Source of the DNA: Burkholderia cepacia
GTDB lineage: Bacteria; Pseudomonadota; Gammaproteobacteria; Burkholderiales; Burkholderiaceae
NCBI RefSeq assembly: GCF_001718835.1
Contig: NZ_CP013443.1
Span: 3,472,001 to 3,536,000 of the forward strand
Reading direction: 5' to 3'
DNA: 64,000 nt
Numbering within the stretch: position 1 is the first letter of the stretch; each line of letters opens with the position of its first letter. This document shows positions 25,179 to 34,396 of this stretch, one piece after another. The position numbers and the translations under genes were made by a program. The notes under the pieces are model-generated. The model saw only the letters and a program-made list of their open reading frames with translations, was not told the origin of the DNA and did not search any database.

Positions 25179-26252
25179 TCAGAACTTCGCGCGGATGCCG
25201 GCGCCGAACGTGTTGCCGGTCGACAGGCCGCTGATGTGGTCGTTCATGTACGCAGCGTAGACGTCCGTGCGCTTGGACAGCGGATAGTCGTAGCCGACGG
25301 CCCAGGTCTGGCGCGTCTGGTCGAGGCCGCCCGCGTCGCGCGAGTATGCGTACGACGCCATCGCGTTGCCCACGCCAAGCGGCACCGACACGCCGCCCTG
25401 CGCGGTATTCACGTGCCAGCTGCCCGCGACCTGGTCGTTCTTCGTATACATGTACTGGCCGAACAGCTTCACGTACTTCAGGTCGTAGGTCGCGCCGACT
25501 TGCGCGATGCCCTGGCTCTTCATGCCGGCCACGAGCGCGCTCAGGTCACGCGGGCCGTTGTTGAAGTTCACGTACTGGTAGACCGCGGTCGCCGCGAACG
25601 GGCCGTTCGCGTAGTTGAACTGCGCGCTCCACTTCTTCGAGCCGTTGTCGCCGGCCTGGTTGCCGAGCGCGTACATCGCGCCGAAATTCAGGCCACCGAA
25701 CGAAGGCGACGTGTACGACAGCGCGTTGTTCCAGCCCGAATCGCCGACGGCACCCTGGTCGCTCGGGTAGGTCGGGAACGTGCCGAGGCCGAGGAACACG
25801 TGGTACACCATCGGCGAGAAGGTGTACGAGTCGTAGAACGGATTGAACAGGATCGTCGACAGGAACAGGTGCGTCGTCAGGCGGCCGGCGGTCACCGTGC
25901 CGTACGGCGAATCGATGCCGACGTACGCGTTGCGTGCGAAGAACGTGTCGCCCTGGAAGCGGCCGAACTGGCCGTTCTGCGCGCGGAAGAAACTTTCCAG
26001 CGTGAAGATCGCCTTGTAGCCGTTACCGAGATCCTCGGCGCCGTGCATGCCCCAGTACGACGTCGACATCCCGCCGCCGCTCACGTTCCACGCGCGGTCG
26101 CCGCCCGGGAACTTGGTTGCGCCGACCCATTCGTCGACCTGACCGTAGAGCGACACGCTCGATTGCGCGTGGACGGGCGCGGCGGCGACGCAGGCGGCGG
26201 CCGCGACCAGCGCGGCGGACGTGCGCGACGCACGGCGAGCGAATGCTTTCAT
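25179..26252 (-). CDS. Gram-negative porin, Burkholderia OmpC type
   Basis: A 357-residue outer-membrane beta-barrel precursor. The signal ends PVHA (29); the mature protein starts QSSVSLYGQVDEWVG, the betaproteobacterial porin start, with many alternating beta strands and a terminal phenylalanine (AGIRAKF) for BAM recognition. Members form trimeric diffusion channels. GGAG precedes the ATG at 26252; the frame is open to 26339 but without a signal. The mature start, which normally reads SSVTLYG, is well conserved. Confidence 0.93.
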   Translation of the reverse strand: MKAFARRASRTSAALVAAAACVAAAPVHAQSSVSLYGQVDEWVGATKFPGGDRAWNVSGGGMSTSYWGMHGAEDLGNGYKAIFTLESFFRAQNGQFGRFQGDTFFARNAYVGIDSPYGTVTAGRLTTHLFLSTILFNPFYDSYTFSPMVYHVFLGLGTFPTYPSDQGAVGDSGWNNALSYTSPSFGGLNFGAMYALGNQAGDNGSKKWSAQFNYANGPFAATAVYQYVNFNNGPRDLSALVAGMKSQGIAQVGATYDLKYVKLFGQYMYTKNDQVAGSWHVNTAQGGVSVPLGVGNAMASYAYSRDAGGLDQTRQTWAVGYDYPLSKRTDVYAAYMNDHISGLSTGNTFGAGIRAKF

Positions 26253-26604
26253 TGGATCTCCAGGGATTGTCGATAAGAAACCGGGCGGCGCGAGCGTTGT
26301 TATAGGGGCCGCTGCTTGCGTCGTATGGGGCGCAGCCATCTTTACGGATCATTTGTCCGGTCAAAATTGCGCACACTTATTGCTGGTATAGCGGCAGCAT
26401 TAACTTCGCGGCGGCGGTTCGGGGGCAGACGGGGCGCGGCGGCAACGCGCGAGCTCGTCACGCGGCGGCACGGCGGCGCGTCTCGCGCGAACCGGGCGCG
26501 AAAGATAGCGCAATGCGGCGGGAAAATCAGCGGAAATCTGTGCGCGACTGTGGCGAATTCGCATCAGTCGGCGGGGGACGGAACGCGGGCGCGTTCAGTT
26601 TCGC
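26253..26604. other. 352-bp gap upstream of the porin gene
   Basis: No gene seen. The part near the porin is AT-richer and carries, for the minus strand, a TTGACC hexamer (26359-26364) as a possible -35; no convincing -10 at the right distance. The rest holds nothing recognisable. Confidence 0.35.
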
Positions 26605-27078
26605 TCAGTTTCGGTAGAACGGGGAGAAAAACGGCGAGTGCGCAGGCTCTTCCTGCGAGCGGGGCGGCGGCATCGGACGGCCGCCGCGCTCCTCGTTGTA
26701 GCGCGCGACGTCGGCGCGGATCGAACCGGCGCGCAGCGGCACGTTGCCGCCGCCCGGCGGGCGCGGCATCTGGCGCACCTCGGCGCTGATCGGACGATAC
26801 GGGCTTTGCGCGGCGTAATGGCCGTACGACGGCGTCGGCCGCAGCCCCCAGCGAGGGCCGGAGCCGTTGACGCCTGCGCCCATCCGCGCCCCGGGGTTGC
26901 CGCCCCACTGCGGTGCATGGCGCCACACGGGCGGGCCACCGGACGCGCGCAGGCCGCGGTCGCCGCCGCCGAACGCATGGCCGCCGTGGGGCGGCTGCGC
27001 GAGCGCGAGCGGCATCAGCAACGCGCCAAGCGCGCCTGCCACCCATCGTCCGATCTTCCGTTTCACCCGTTCCGTCAT
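26605..27078 (-). CDS. Exported Gly/Pro/Arg-rich protein of unknown function
   Basis: A 157-residue protein. A basic start (MTERVKRKIGRW) and hydrophobic stretch ending LALAQ (about 28) form a signal peptide. The mature part is rich in Gly, Pro and Arg with repeated GG and PP and a terminal aromatic patch SPFFSPFYRN. No domain recognised. The ending resembles small periplasmic or outer-surface proteins, but I cannot name a role. Confidence 0.65.
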   Translation of the reverse strand: MTERVKRKIGRWVAGALGALLMPLALAQPPHGGHAFGGGDRGLRASGGPPVWRHAPQWGGNPGARMGAGVNGSGPRWGLRPTPSYGHYAAQSPYRPISAEVRQMPRPPGGGNVPLRAGSIRADVARYNEERGGRPMPPPRSQEEPAHSPFFSPFYRN

Positions 27079-27442
27079 TGTTCAGAGCCTGGTTTTACCG
27101 GCCGCGAACGCCCGTCCAGGGCGAGCGCAAGCCTTTCAGCAGTAATTTATGAGCGCGCCGAAAGCGTGTCGAGCCAAAAAGTGTTATGTCGCCACCGTCG
27201 GTGTAACACCATGTTACTGCTAGGTTTTTCACGTCAGGGACGGATCGCCGCGGCACATTCTTCTGCTGTTTTCGTCGCCTGCGCGACAGGCGGGGTCGGC
27301 CGCCCGGCATTCGCTTGATTCATCAATCGATTCTCACAATGAATTTGTGGTTTGAATCGGCAACCGGGAAAATACCGGCGTCCGCGCGTGCGGCGTCTGC
27401 GCATGCGCGGCACGCCTTCCTATCGTCCCGATCGAGTTCCCG
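27079..27442. other. 364-bp gap between divergent genes
   Basis: No gene seen. It contains the small palindrome GGTGTAACACC (near 27199), GTAAC/GTTAC around 27203-27217, and a GC hairpin CGCCTG (27276-27281)/CAGGCG (27287-27292) without a T-run. Confidence 0.3.
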
Positions 27443-28495
27443 ATGGCCCGTCCCCGTTTTCTTCCCGACAACTTCACGCTCGCGCTCGTCGGCACCGTCG
27501 TGCTCGCGAGCCTCCTGCCCTGCCGCGGCCCGGCCGCGCATGCGTTCAACTGGGCGACCAACATCGCCGTCGGCCTGCTGTTCTTCCTGCACGGCGCGAA
27601 GCTGTCGCGCGAAGCCGTCGTCGCGGGCGCGACCCACTGGCGGCTGCACGCGGTCGTGCTGCTCAGCACGTTCGCGCTGTTCCCGCTGCTCGGCCTCGCG
27701 CTGAAACCCGTGCTGCAGCCGTTCGTCACGCCGACGCTGTATGCGGGCGTGCTGTTCCTGTGCACGCTGCCGTCGACGGTCCAGTCGTCGATCGCGTTCA
27801 CGTCGATCGCCAAGGGCAACGTGCCGGCCGCCGTGTGCGCGGCATCCGCGTCGAGCCTGCTCGGGATCTTCGTCACGCCGGCGCTCGTCGGGTTGATGAT
27901 CACGTCGCAATCGGCCGCCGCCGCGTCGCCGTGGAGCACCGTCGGCAGCATCGTGATGCAGCTGCTCGTGCCGTTCATCGCCGGCCAGTTGCTGCGGCCC
28001 GTGATCGGCGGCTGGATCGACCGCAACCGCGGCGTGCTGCGCTTCGTCGACCAGGGCTCGATCCTGCTCGTCGTCTACGTCGCGTTCAGCGAGGCCGTCA
28101 ACGAAGGCCTGTGGCACCAGATCCCGCCGCGCGCGCTCGGCGGCCTGCTCGTCGTCAATCTCGTGCTGCTCGCGATCGCGCTCCTGCTGACCGCGTTCGT
28201 CAGCAAGCGGCTCGGCTTCAACCGCGCCGACCAGATCACGATCATCTTCTGCGGATCGAAGAAGAGCCTCGCGGCCGGCGTGCCGATGGCGAAGGTGATC
28301 TTTTCGGCGAACGCGGTCGGGGCGATCGTGCTGCCGCTGATGCTGTTCCACCAGATCCAGCTGATGGCGTGCGCGGCGCTCGCGCAGCGCTGGGGCGCAC
28401 GCAGGCTGGGCGAACCGGGCGACGAGGGCGCCGCGCAGGGCCGGGCCGCGTCCGCGCCGGGTGCGCCGAGCGCACTGAGCGCCGGCAAGCGCTGA
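27443..28495 (+). CDS. Bile acid:sodium symporter (SBF-like) family transporter
   Basis: A 350-residue inner-membrane protein with about ten TM helices (FTLALVGTVVLASLLPCRG, AVGLLFFLHGAKLSREAV, LCTLPSTVQSSIAFTSIAKGN, FCGSKKSLAAGVPMAKVIF). TLPSTVQSSIAFT and GSKKSLAAGVP are the paired crossover motifs of the YfeH/SBF_like group, which is related to ASBT and arsenite (Acr3) carriers. The substrate is unknown. The C-terminal 40 residues are a charged Ala/Gly-rich tail. Confidence 0.87.
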   Translation: MARPRFLPDNFTLALVGTVVLASLLPCRGPAAHAFNWATNIAVGLLFFLHGAKLSREAVVAGATHWRLHAVVLLSTFALFPLLGLALKPVLQPFVTPTLYAGVLFLCTLPSTVQSSIAFTSIAKGNVPAAVCAASASSLLGIFVTPALVGLMITSQSAAAASPWSTVGSIVMQLLVPFIAGQLLRPVIGGWIDRNRGVLRFVDQGSILLVVYVAFSEAVNEGLWHQIPPRALGGLLVVNLVLLAIALLLTAFVSKRLGFNRADQITIIFCGSKKSLAAGVPMAKVIFSANAVGAIVLPLMLFHQIQLMACAALAQRWGARRLGEPGDEGAAQGRAASAPGAPSALSAGKR

Positions 28496-28634
28496 CACGC
28501 CAGCCGTCGCATTGCGCGGCGGCCATGACCCGCGGCGATGCACCACGACGGCGCATCGCGTCACAAAAAATTCACTTAATTCTTCCTGCGCGGCGCCGTT
28601 ATGCCGGTCGTCCCGACGTTTCGGCCGTCCTGCC

Positions 28635-30470
28635 ATGTCCGCCATCCCCGCCGCTCCCGATGCCGCCCGCACCGCGCGATTGATCGCGGATCGTGCGCTC
28701 GCCGCCGTCTTCCAGCCGATCGTCGATCTCGGGTCGGGGACGGTCGTCGGCTACGAGGGCCTGATCCGCGGCCCGCGCGGCACCGACCTCGAGGCGCCCG
28801 CCGCGCTGTTCGCGCAGGCCGCGCGCGAGGGCGAGACCATCGCGCTCGAACAGGCCGCCGCGCTCACCTGCCTCGACGCGTTCGCGGCGCTCGGCTGCGA
28901 CGGCAAGCTGTTCCTCAATTTCAGCGCGGGCACGATCCTGCAGCTCGCGCGCGAACGCGAGCGCGCCCGCCAGCTGCTCGGCCGCGCGCGGATCGGCGCC
29001 GAGCGCATCGTGATCGAACTGACCGAGCAGAACGCGCCGACGGACGTCGCCCATATCGGGCCGGCCGTCGCGTCGCTGCGCGACGCCGGCATCCAGTTCG
29101 CGCTCGACGACTACGGCACCGCGAACGCGAGCATGAACCTGTGGCTGCGCCTGCATCCCGACGTCGTGAAGATCGACCGCTTCTTCATCCACGACATCGC
29201 GCGCGACCCGCTGAAGTTCGAGGCCGTGAAGGCGATGCAGCACTTCGCGCAGGCGAGCGGCGCGCAACTGATCGCGGAAGGCATCGAGAACGAAAGCGAC
29301 CTGATCGTCGTGCGCGACATGGGCATCTGCTGCGTGCAGGGCTTCCTGCTCGGCCGGCCGAACGCGCGGCCGTCGCGGGTCGTCGCACCGGCCGCGCGCG
29401 ACGCGATCCGCGCGCCGCACATCGCGGTGTTTCCCGGCGCGACGCGCTCGGTGCGGCCGGCCGGCACGATCGCCGGGAAGATGCTGGTTCCGGCGCCGGC
29501 CCTGCCGCGCGACGCGACCAGCAACGACGTGCTCGACCTGTTCAACCGGATGCCCGACCTGCACGCGGTCGCGCTCGTCGAACGCGGGCGGCCCGTCGCG
29601 CTCGTGAATCGCCGCGGCTTCATCGACCGCTTCGCGCTGCCGTACCACCGCGAGGTGTTCGGGAAGAAACCGTGCCTGCAGTTCGCGAACGACGCGCCGC
29701 TGATGATCGACAACGCGACAACGTTCGAGCAGCTCGCGATGCTGCTCGCGAGCCACGACCAGCGCTATCTCGCGGACGGCTTCGTGATCACCGAACACGG
29801 CCGCTACGTCGGGCTCGGCACCGGCGAGAGCCTCGTGCGCGCGGTGACCGAGATGCGCATCGAGGCCGCGCGCTATGCGAACCCGCTGACGTTCCTGCCC
29901 GGCAACATCCCGATCAGCGCGCACATCGACCGCCTGCTCCAGCGCGACGCCGGCTTTCATGCGTGCTACGTCGACCTGAACCAGTTCAAGCCGTTCAACG
30001 ACCAGTACGGCTACTGGCAGGGCGACGAGGTGCTGAAGTTCGCCGCGACGGTGCTGGCCGGCGTGTGCGATCCGCAGCGCGACTTTCTCGGGCACGTCGG
30101 CGGCGACGATTTCCTCGTGCTGTTCCAGCGCGACGACTGGCGCAACCGCGCCGCCGACGCGATCGCGCGCTTCAACGACGGCGCGCAGCTCTTCTACACG
30201 CAGGCCGACCGGCAGGCGGGCGGACTGCGCGGCGAGGACCGCCACGGCAACCCGGCGTTCTTCGGTTTCGTGACGATGGCGATCGGTGCGGTCGGCGTGC
30301 CGGCCGGCGCGCACGGCGCGAAGCGCTACGGCAGCGACGAGATCGCATCGGTCGCCGCGCTCGCGAAGCGGCGCGCGAAACAGCAGCCGGACGGGCTCGC
30401 GGTCGTCGATCTCGATGCGGGCCGCGCCGCGCTGCTCGCGCGCGGCGAGCCGCCCGCGACGCCGAACTGA
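28635..30470 (+). CDS. EAL-CBS-GGDEF cyclic-di-GMP protein
   Basis: A 611-residue cytoplasmic protein. The EAL phosphodiesterase domain comes first (about 15-250) with YEGLIRG (Glu41), LNFS (Asn95), ELTE (128-131), DDYGT (158-162), KIDRFF (Lys179) and AEGIE (Glu215), so the metal and catalytic residues are kept. A CBS-pair-like middle follows (about 295-420). The C-terminal diguanylate cyclase-like domain has GGDDF (489-493) instead of GGEEF or GGDEF; no RxxD inhibitory site is evident five residues ahead. PDE activity is likely; cyclase activity is uncertain. Confidence 0.88.
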   Translation: MSAIPAAPDAARTARLIADRALAAVFQPIVDLGSGTVVGYEGLIRGPRGTDLEAPAALFAQAAREGETIALEQAAALTCLDAFAALGCDGKLFLNFSAGTILQLARERERARQLLGRARIGAERIVIELTEQNAPTDVAHIGPAVASLRDAGIQFALDDYGTANASMNLWLRLHPDVVKIDRFFIHDIARDPLKFEAVKAMQHFAQASGAQLIAEGIENESDLIVVRDMGICCVQGFLLGRPNARPSRVVAPAARDAIRAPHIAVFPGATRSVRPAGTIAGKMLVPAPALPRDATSNDVLDLFNRMPDLHAVALVERGRPVALVNRRGFIDRFALPYHREVFGKKPCLQFANDAPLMIDNATTFEQLAMLLASHDQRYLADGFVITEHGRYVGLGTGESLVRAVTEMRIEAARYANPLTFLPGNIPISAHIDRLLQRDAGFHACYVDLNQFKPFNDQYGYWQGDEVLKFAATVLAGVCDPQRDFLGHVGGDDFLVLFQRDDWRNRAADAIARFNDGAQLFYTQADRQAGGLRGEDRHGNPAFFGFVTMAIGAVGVPAGAHGAKRYGSDEIASVAALAKRRAKQQPDGLAVVDLDAGRAALLARGEPPATPN

Positions 30471-30568
30471 CCACGCGCGGACACCTTGCCTTTTGCGGCG
30501 CCTGTTTAGTATTTTTAGTAAAAGCGCCGGCGCAGATTAGTGCTTTAAATTCGCGTATTTACGGGTAT

Positions 30569-30648
30569 TCCCCGGGGATATGGCGCGATTTTACCGATGC
30601 GGTTTACTATACAATCGCTTTCACCCTAAACAAACCGGACCCCGAACG
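30569..30648 (+). promoter_or_regulatory. Promoter region of the LacI-type operon
   Basis: A perfect 10-bp palindrome TCCCCGGGGA (30569-30578) is followed by an AT-rich segment holding TATACAAT (about 30608-30615), a good -10, some 35 bp ahead of the ATG. The CG-centred palindrome is compatible with a LacI-family operator. Confidence 0.4.
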
Positions 30649-31668
30649 ATGGGTACCACCATTCGCGATGTGGCGCGGGCGGCAGAGGTCTCGATCGGCA
30701 CCGTCTCCCGCGCGCTGAAAAACCAGCCGGGCCTGTCCGAAGCCACGCGTGCGCGCATCGTCGAGATCGCGCAGCGGCTCGGCTACGATCCCGCGCAGCT
30801 GCGGCCGCGCATCCGCCGGCTCACCTTCCTGCTGCATCGCCAGCACAACCGCTTTCCGGCCAGCCCGTTCTTCTCGCACGTGCTGCACGGCGTCGAGGAC
30901 GCGTGCCGCGAGCGCGGCATCGTGCCGACGCTGCTCACGGTCGGGCCGAACGACGACGTGCTGCGCCAGATGCGCCCGCACGCGCCCGACGCGATCGCGG
31001 TGGCCGGCTTCATCGAGCCCGAGACGATCGAGGCGCTCGCCGCGACCGGCCGGCCGCTCGTGCTGATCGATCTGTGGGCGCCCGGCCTGCGCTCGGTGAA
31101 CATCGACAACGCAACGGGGGCGGCGCTCGCGATGCGTCACCTGCTCGCCACCGGCCGCACGCGGATCGCGTTCATCGGCGGCTCGCCCGCGCACTACAGC
31201 ATCGCGCAGCGCGCGATCGGCTACCGGCGCGCGTTCTTCGAAGCCGGGCGGCTGTTCGATCCCGCCTATGAAGTGACGATCGACGCGGGGCTCGATCCCG
31301 ACACGGGCGCCGCGCGCGCGATGGAGCAGCTGCTCGACGCGCCGGGCCCGCGCCCCGAAGCCGTGTTCGCGTACAACGACGCGGCCGCGCTCGCCGCGCA
31401 GCGCGTGTGCACCGCGCGCGGGCTGCGCATTCCCGACGACATCGCGATCGTCGGCTTCGACAACATCCCGGCCGCCGCGCACGCGAGCCCGCCGCTCACG
31501 ACGCTCGCGGTCGACAAGGAAGCGCTCGGCCGCCGCGGCGTCGAGCTGCTGCTCGCCGACTCGCCCGAACGCACCGAGATTTCCCTGCCCGTCGAGCTGA
31601 TCGTGCGGGCCAGCAGTCAGCCCGCCGCGACGCGGGCGCCCGTCACCGCCACGAGCACCGAACCATGA
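30649..31668 (+). CDS. LacI-family sugar-responsive regulator
   Basis: A 339-residue repressor. The HTH and hinge region is IRDVARAAEVSIGTVSRALKNQPGLSEATRARI (about 5-37), followed by a type I periplasmic-binding-protein fold (HGVEDACRERGIVPTLLTVG, FIGGSPAHYSIAQRAIGY, GFDNIPAAAHASPPLTTLAV). Its stop overlaps the start of an AGE-family epimerase (ATGA), so regulator and enzymes form one operon and the inducer is probably the substrate sugar. The upstream frame to 30580 crosses the promoter and is not used. Confidence 0.9.
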   Translation: MGTTIRDVARAAEVSIGTVSRALKNQPGLSEATRARIVEIAQRLGYDPAQLRPRIRRLTFLLHRQHNRFPASPFFSHVLHGVEDACRERGIVPTLLTVGPNDDVLRQMRPHAPDAIAVAGFIEPETIEALAATGRPLVLIDLWAPGLRSVNIDNATGAALAMRHLLATGRTRIAFIGGSPAHYSIAQRAIGYRRAFFEAGRLFDPAYEVTIDAGLDPDTGAARAMEQLLDAPGPRPEAVFAYNDAAALAAQRVCTARGLRIPDDIAIVGFDNIPAAAHASPPLTTLAVDKEALGRRGVELLLADSPERTEISLPVELIVRASSQPAATRAPVTATSTEP

Positions 31669-32945
31669 CTACGCCCCCGGTCCAACCCGCCCCGGCGACG
31701 CCGGCCGCGCATGGCCATCCGGCCCCGTTCGTCGCGAGTTTCCGCGATCCGTCGTTCCTGCTGTCGCACATCGAGGACACGCTGCGCTTCTACGCAACGA
31801 ACGCGTTCGACCCGACGGGCGGCTTCTACCACTACTTCCGCGACGACGGCAGCATCTACAACCGCACGTCGCGCCACCTCGTCAGCAGTTGCCGGTTCGT
31901 CTTCAACTACGCGATGGCGTACCGGCATTTCGGCGATCCGCGCCACCTGGAATACGCACGCCACGGGCTGCGCTTCCTGCGCGACGCGCACTGGGACGAC
32001 GAACTGCAGGGCTACGACTGGGAACTCGACTGGCGCGACGGGGCGAAGCGCGCGACGCTCGACGGCACGCGCCACTGCTACGGGCTCGCGTTCGTGCTGC
32101 TCGCGGCCGCGCACGCGACGATGGCCGGCATCGACGAGGCTCGCCCGCTGATCGCGGCAACCTACGAGCTCGCCGAGCACCGCTTCTGGGACGCGGCCGC
32201 GGGCCTCTACGCGGACGATGCGACGCCGAACTGGATCGTGTCGTCGTACCGCGGCCAGAACGCGAACATGCACATGACGGAGGCGCTGCTCGCGGCCCAC
32301 GAGGCGACCGGCCACCTCACGTACCTCGATCGCGCGGAAAAGCTCGCGTCCCACATCACGCAGCGCCAGGCCGCGCTGTCGGGCGGGCTCGTGTGGGAGC
32401 ACTACCATGCGGACTGGTCGGTCGACTGGGACTACAACAAGGAAGACAGCTCGAACATCTTCCGCCCGTGGGGTTTCCAGCCCGGGCACCAGACCGAATG
32501 GGCGAAGCTGCTGCTGATCCTCGAACGGCACCGCCCGCTCGACTGGCTCGTGCCGCGCGCGGCCGAACTGTTCGACGCCGCGCTCGCGCACGCATGGGAC
32601 GCCGACCACGGCGGCCTGTACTACGGCTTCGGCCCCGACTTCACGATCTGCGACCACAACAAGTATTTCTGGGTGCAGGCGGAAACCTTCGCGGCGGCCG
32701 CGATGCTCGGCGCGCGCACCGGCAGCGAGCGCTTCTGGGACTGGTACGACGAGATCTGGCGCTATAGCTGGGCGCACTTCGTCGATCACCGCTACGGCGC
32801 GTGGTACCGCATCCTCACCTGCGACAACCGCAAGTACAGCGACGAGAAAAGCCCGGCCGGCAAGACCGACTATCACACGATGGGCGCGTGCTACGACGTT
32901 CTGGCGACCCTCGCGCGCGCGCAGCGCAGCGAGCCGACGCAATGA
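31665..32945 (+). CDS. AGE-family sugar isomerase/epimerase (mannose isomerase-like)
   Basis: A 426-residue (alpha/alpha)6-barrel enzyme. RHCYGLAFVLLAAAH, NANMHMTEALLAAHEATG, WGFQPGHQTEWAKLLL and KTDYHTMGACYD carry the catalytic and sugar-binding histidines of the family (His and Arg at the barrel centre). Members interconvert mannose and fructose (YihS, ManI) or epimerise N-acylglucosamine or cellobiose. Coupling to a PfkB kinase downstream favours aldose to ketose isomerisation, probably mannose to fructose. Overlaps with both neighbours by 4 bp. Confidence 0.85.
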   Translation: MTTPPVQPAPATPAAHGHPAPFVASFRDPSFLLSHIEDTLRFYATNAFDPTGGFYHYFRDDGSIYNRTSRHLVSSCRFVFNYAMAYRHFGDPRHLEYARHGLRFLRDAHWDDELQGYDWELDWRDGAKRATLDGTRHCYGLAFVLLAAAHATMAGIDEARPLIAATYELAEHRFWDAAAGLYADDATPNWIVSSYRGQNANMHMTEALLAAHEATGHLTYLDRAEKLASHITQRQAALSGGLVWEHYHADWSVDWDYNKEDSSNIFRPWGFQPGHQTEWAKLLLILERHRPLDWLVPRAAELFDAALAHAWDADHGGLYYGFGPDFTICDHNKYFWVQAETFAAAAMLGARTGSERFWDWYDEIWRYSWAHFVDHRYGAWYRILTCDNRKYSDEKSPAGKTDYHTMGACYDVLATLARAQRSEPTQ

Positions 32946-33850
32946 GCGGCGGCACGTTTCCGGCTTTCGTGTCGGCGGGCGACATCCTGACCGACATGGT
33001 GCGCGCGGGCGATGCGCAATGGACGTCGGTGCCGGGCGGCGCCGGCTGGAACGTCGCGCGCGCGGTTGCGCGGCTCGGCGTGCCGAGCGCGCTCGCGGGA
33101 TCGATCGGCGAAGACTGCTTCTCCGACGTGCTGTGGCGCACGAGCGAAGCGGCCGGGCTCGACCTGCGCTTCCTGCAGCGCGTCGCACGGCCGCCGCTGC
33201 TCGCGATCGTCCACGAGACGCGCCCGCCCGCGTATTTCTTCATCGGCGAAGCGAGCGCCGATCTCGCGTTCGACCCGGCGCGGCTGCCGGCCGGCTGGAC
33301 CGACCACGTGAAATGGGCGCATTTCGGCTGCATCAGCCTCGTGCGCGAGCCGCTCGCGGGCACGCTGGCCGCGCTCGCGGCCGACCTGCACGCGCGCGGC
33401 GTGAAGATCAGCTTCGACCCGAACGTCCGGAACCTGATGACGGCCGCGTACCGGCCGACGCTGGAAAAGATGGCCGCGCTCGCCGACCTGATCAAGGTGT
33501 CCGACGAGGACCTGCGGCACCTGTTCGGCGGCAGCGAGGCCGCTGCGATCACAGCGCTGCGCGCGCTGAACCCGCGCGCGGCCGTGCTCGTCACGCGCGG
33601 CGCGCAGGCGGCGACGCTCTACGCGGACGGCGACGTGCATGAAGCCAGCCCGCCGCGCGTCGAGGTGGCCGACACCGTCGGCGCGGGCGACGCGTCGATC
33701 GGCGGCATGCTGTTCAGCCTGATGGCCGCGCCGCAGCGCACGTGGCGCGAGCATCTCGCGTTCGCACTGGCGGCCGGCGCCGCGGCGTGCCGGCATACGG
33801 GTGCGCACGCGCCGACGCTCGACGAGGTGGTTGCGTTGCTGGAGGGCTAG
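32942..33850 (+). CDS. PfkB-family carbohydrate kinase (fructokinase-like)
   Basis: A 302-residue ribokinase-fold kinase. N-terminal GDILTDMV and VPGGAGWNVARAVARLG; C-terminal PfkB signature DTVGAGDASIGG (from 244), catalytic Asp250. Arg/Asn contact residues in FDPNVRNLM are usual. It probably phosphorylates fructose made by the epimerase encoded just upstream (ATGA overlap), giving fructose 6-phosphate. No sugar transporter is part of the operon. Confidence 0.88.
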   Translation: MSGGTFPAFVSAGDILTDMVRAGDAQWTSVPGGAGWNVARAVARLGVPSALAGSIGEDCFSDVLWRTSEAAGLDLRFLQRVARPPLLAIVHETRPPAYFFIGEASADLAFDPARLPAGWTDHVKWAHFGCISLVREPLAGTLAALAADLHARGVKISFDPNVRNLMTAAYRPTLEKMAALADLIKVSDEDLRHLFGGSEAAAITALRALNPRAAVLVTRGAQAATLYADGDVHEASPPRVEVADTVGAGDASIGGMLFSLMAAPQRTWREHLAFALAAGAAACRHTGAHAPTLDEVVALLEG

Positions 33851-33933
33851 GGCCTGCGCAACCCGGCACGACGCGGTGCTGTACATGCTGCGCCGCAGTG
33901 CTACGATGAAGTGTCCTTTTGCGGGAGAGCACG

Positions 33934-34155
33934 ATGGACACGAACACGTTCACGAAAGGCATCTACACGGCCAAGGCGCATACCCAGCACGCGGGCAACG
34001 GGCAGTTCCAGGGTTACGTGATCCTGAGCCGGGACGAAGGGGAGGCCCCCGACAACACGGTGTACGACGTCGGCAGCACGAGCCCCAGCGAGGAAGAGGC
34101 GTTCGACGAGGCGAAAGCGCTCGCGCACCGGATTCTCGGCGAGATCGAGCTGTAA
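33934..34155 (+). CDS. Small conserved-looking protein, function unknown
   Basis: A 73-residue acidic protein with no signal or TM segment. The middle (GQFQGYVILSRDEG) looks like two strands, and the C-terminal half (SEEEAFDEAKALAHRILGEIEL) is an amphipathic helix. GGGAGAGC precedes the ATG at 33934. Layout and helix resemble the 72-residue protein at 43849 (TEDDAREAGLEWARAWI), so the two may be distant paralogues. Confidence 0.7.
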   Translation: MDTNTFTKGIYTAKAHTQHAGNGQFQGYVILSRDEGEAPDNTVYDVGSTSPSEEEAFDEAKALAHRILGEIEL

Positions 34156-34168
34156 CGCGCGCCGCGCG

Positions 34169-34363
34169 TCAGACGAGCCGCGCCACCATCGACAGCAGCA
34201 TCGTCAGCACCAGCGTCGACATGAACGGGAACGGGTAGCGCCGCCCGCCGAGCGTCAGCGTGACGTCGCCCGGCATCCGCCCGATGCCGAGCTTGCCGAG
34301 CCACGGCCAGCAGCGCGTCAGGATCATCACCGCGACGAACGTCGTCAACAGCCAGCGCAGCAT
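34169..34363 (-). CDS. DUF2905 small membrane protein
   Basis: A 64-residue protein with two TM helices (LLTTFVAVMILTRCWPWL and MSTLVLTMLLSMVARLV) joined by the DUF2905 core GKLGIGRMPGDVTL. Function unknown. Its start codon lies one base from the edge of a mobile element (34365), which separates it from midA, its probable former operon partner. Removing the element would put its ATG about ten bases after the midA stop, with a GGGG ribosome-binding site in between. Confidence 0.82.
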   Translation of the reverse strand: MLRWLLTTFVAVMILTRCWPWLGKLGIGRMPGDVTLTLGGRRYPFPFMSTLVLTMLLSMVARLV

Positions 34364-34396
34364 CCTAGGGCCTGTTTACATATGGAACGCGCATGC

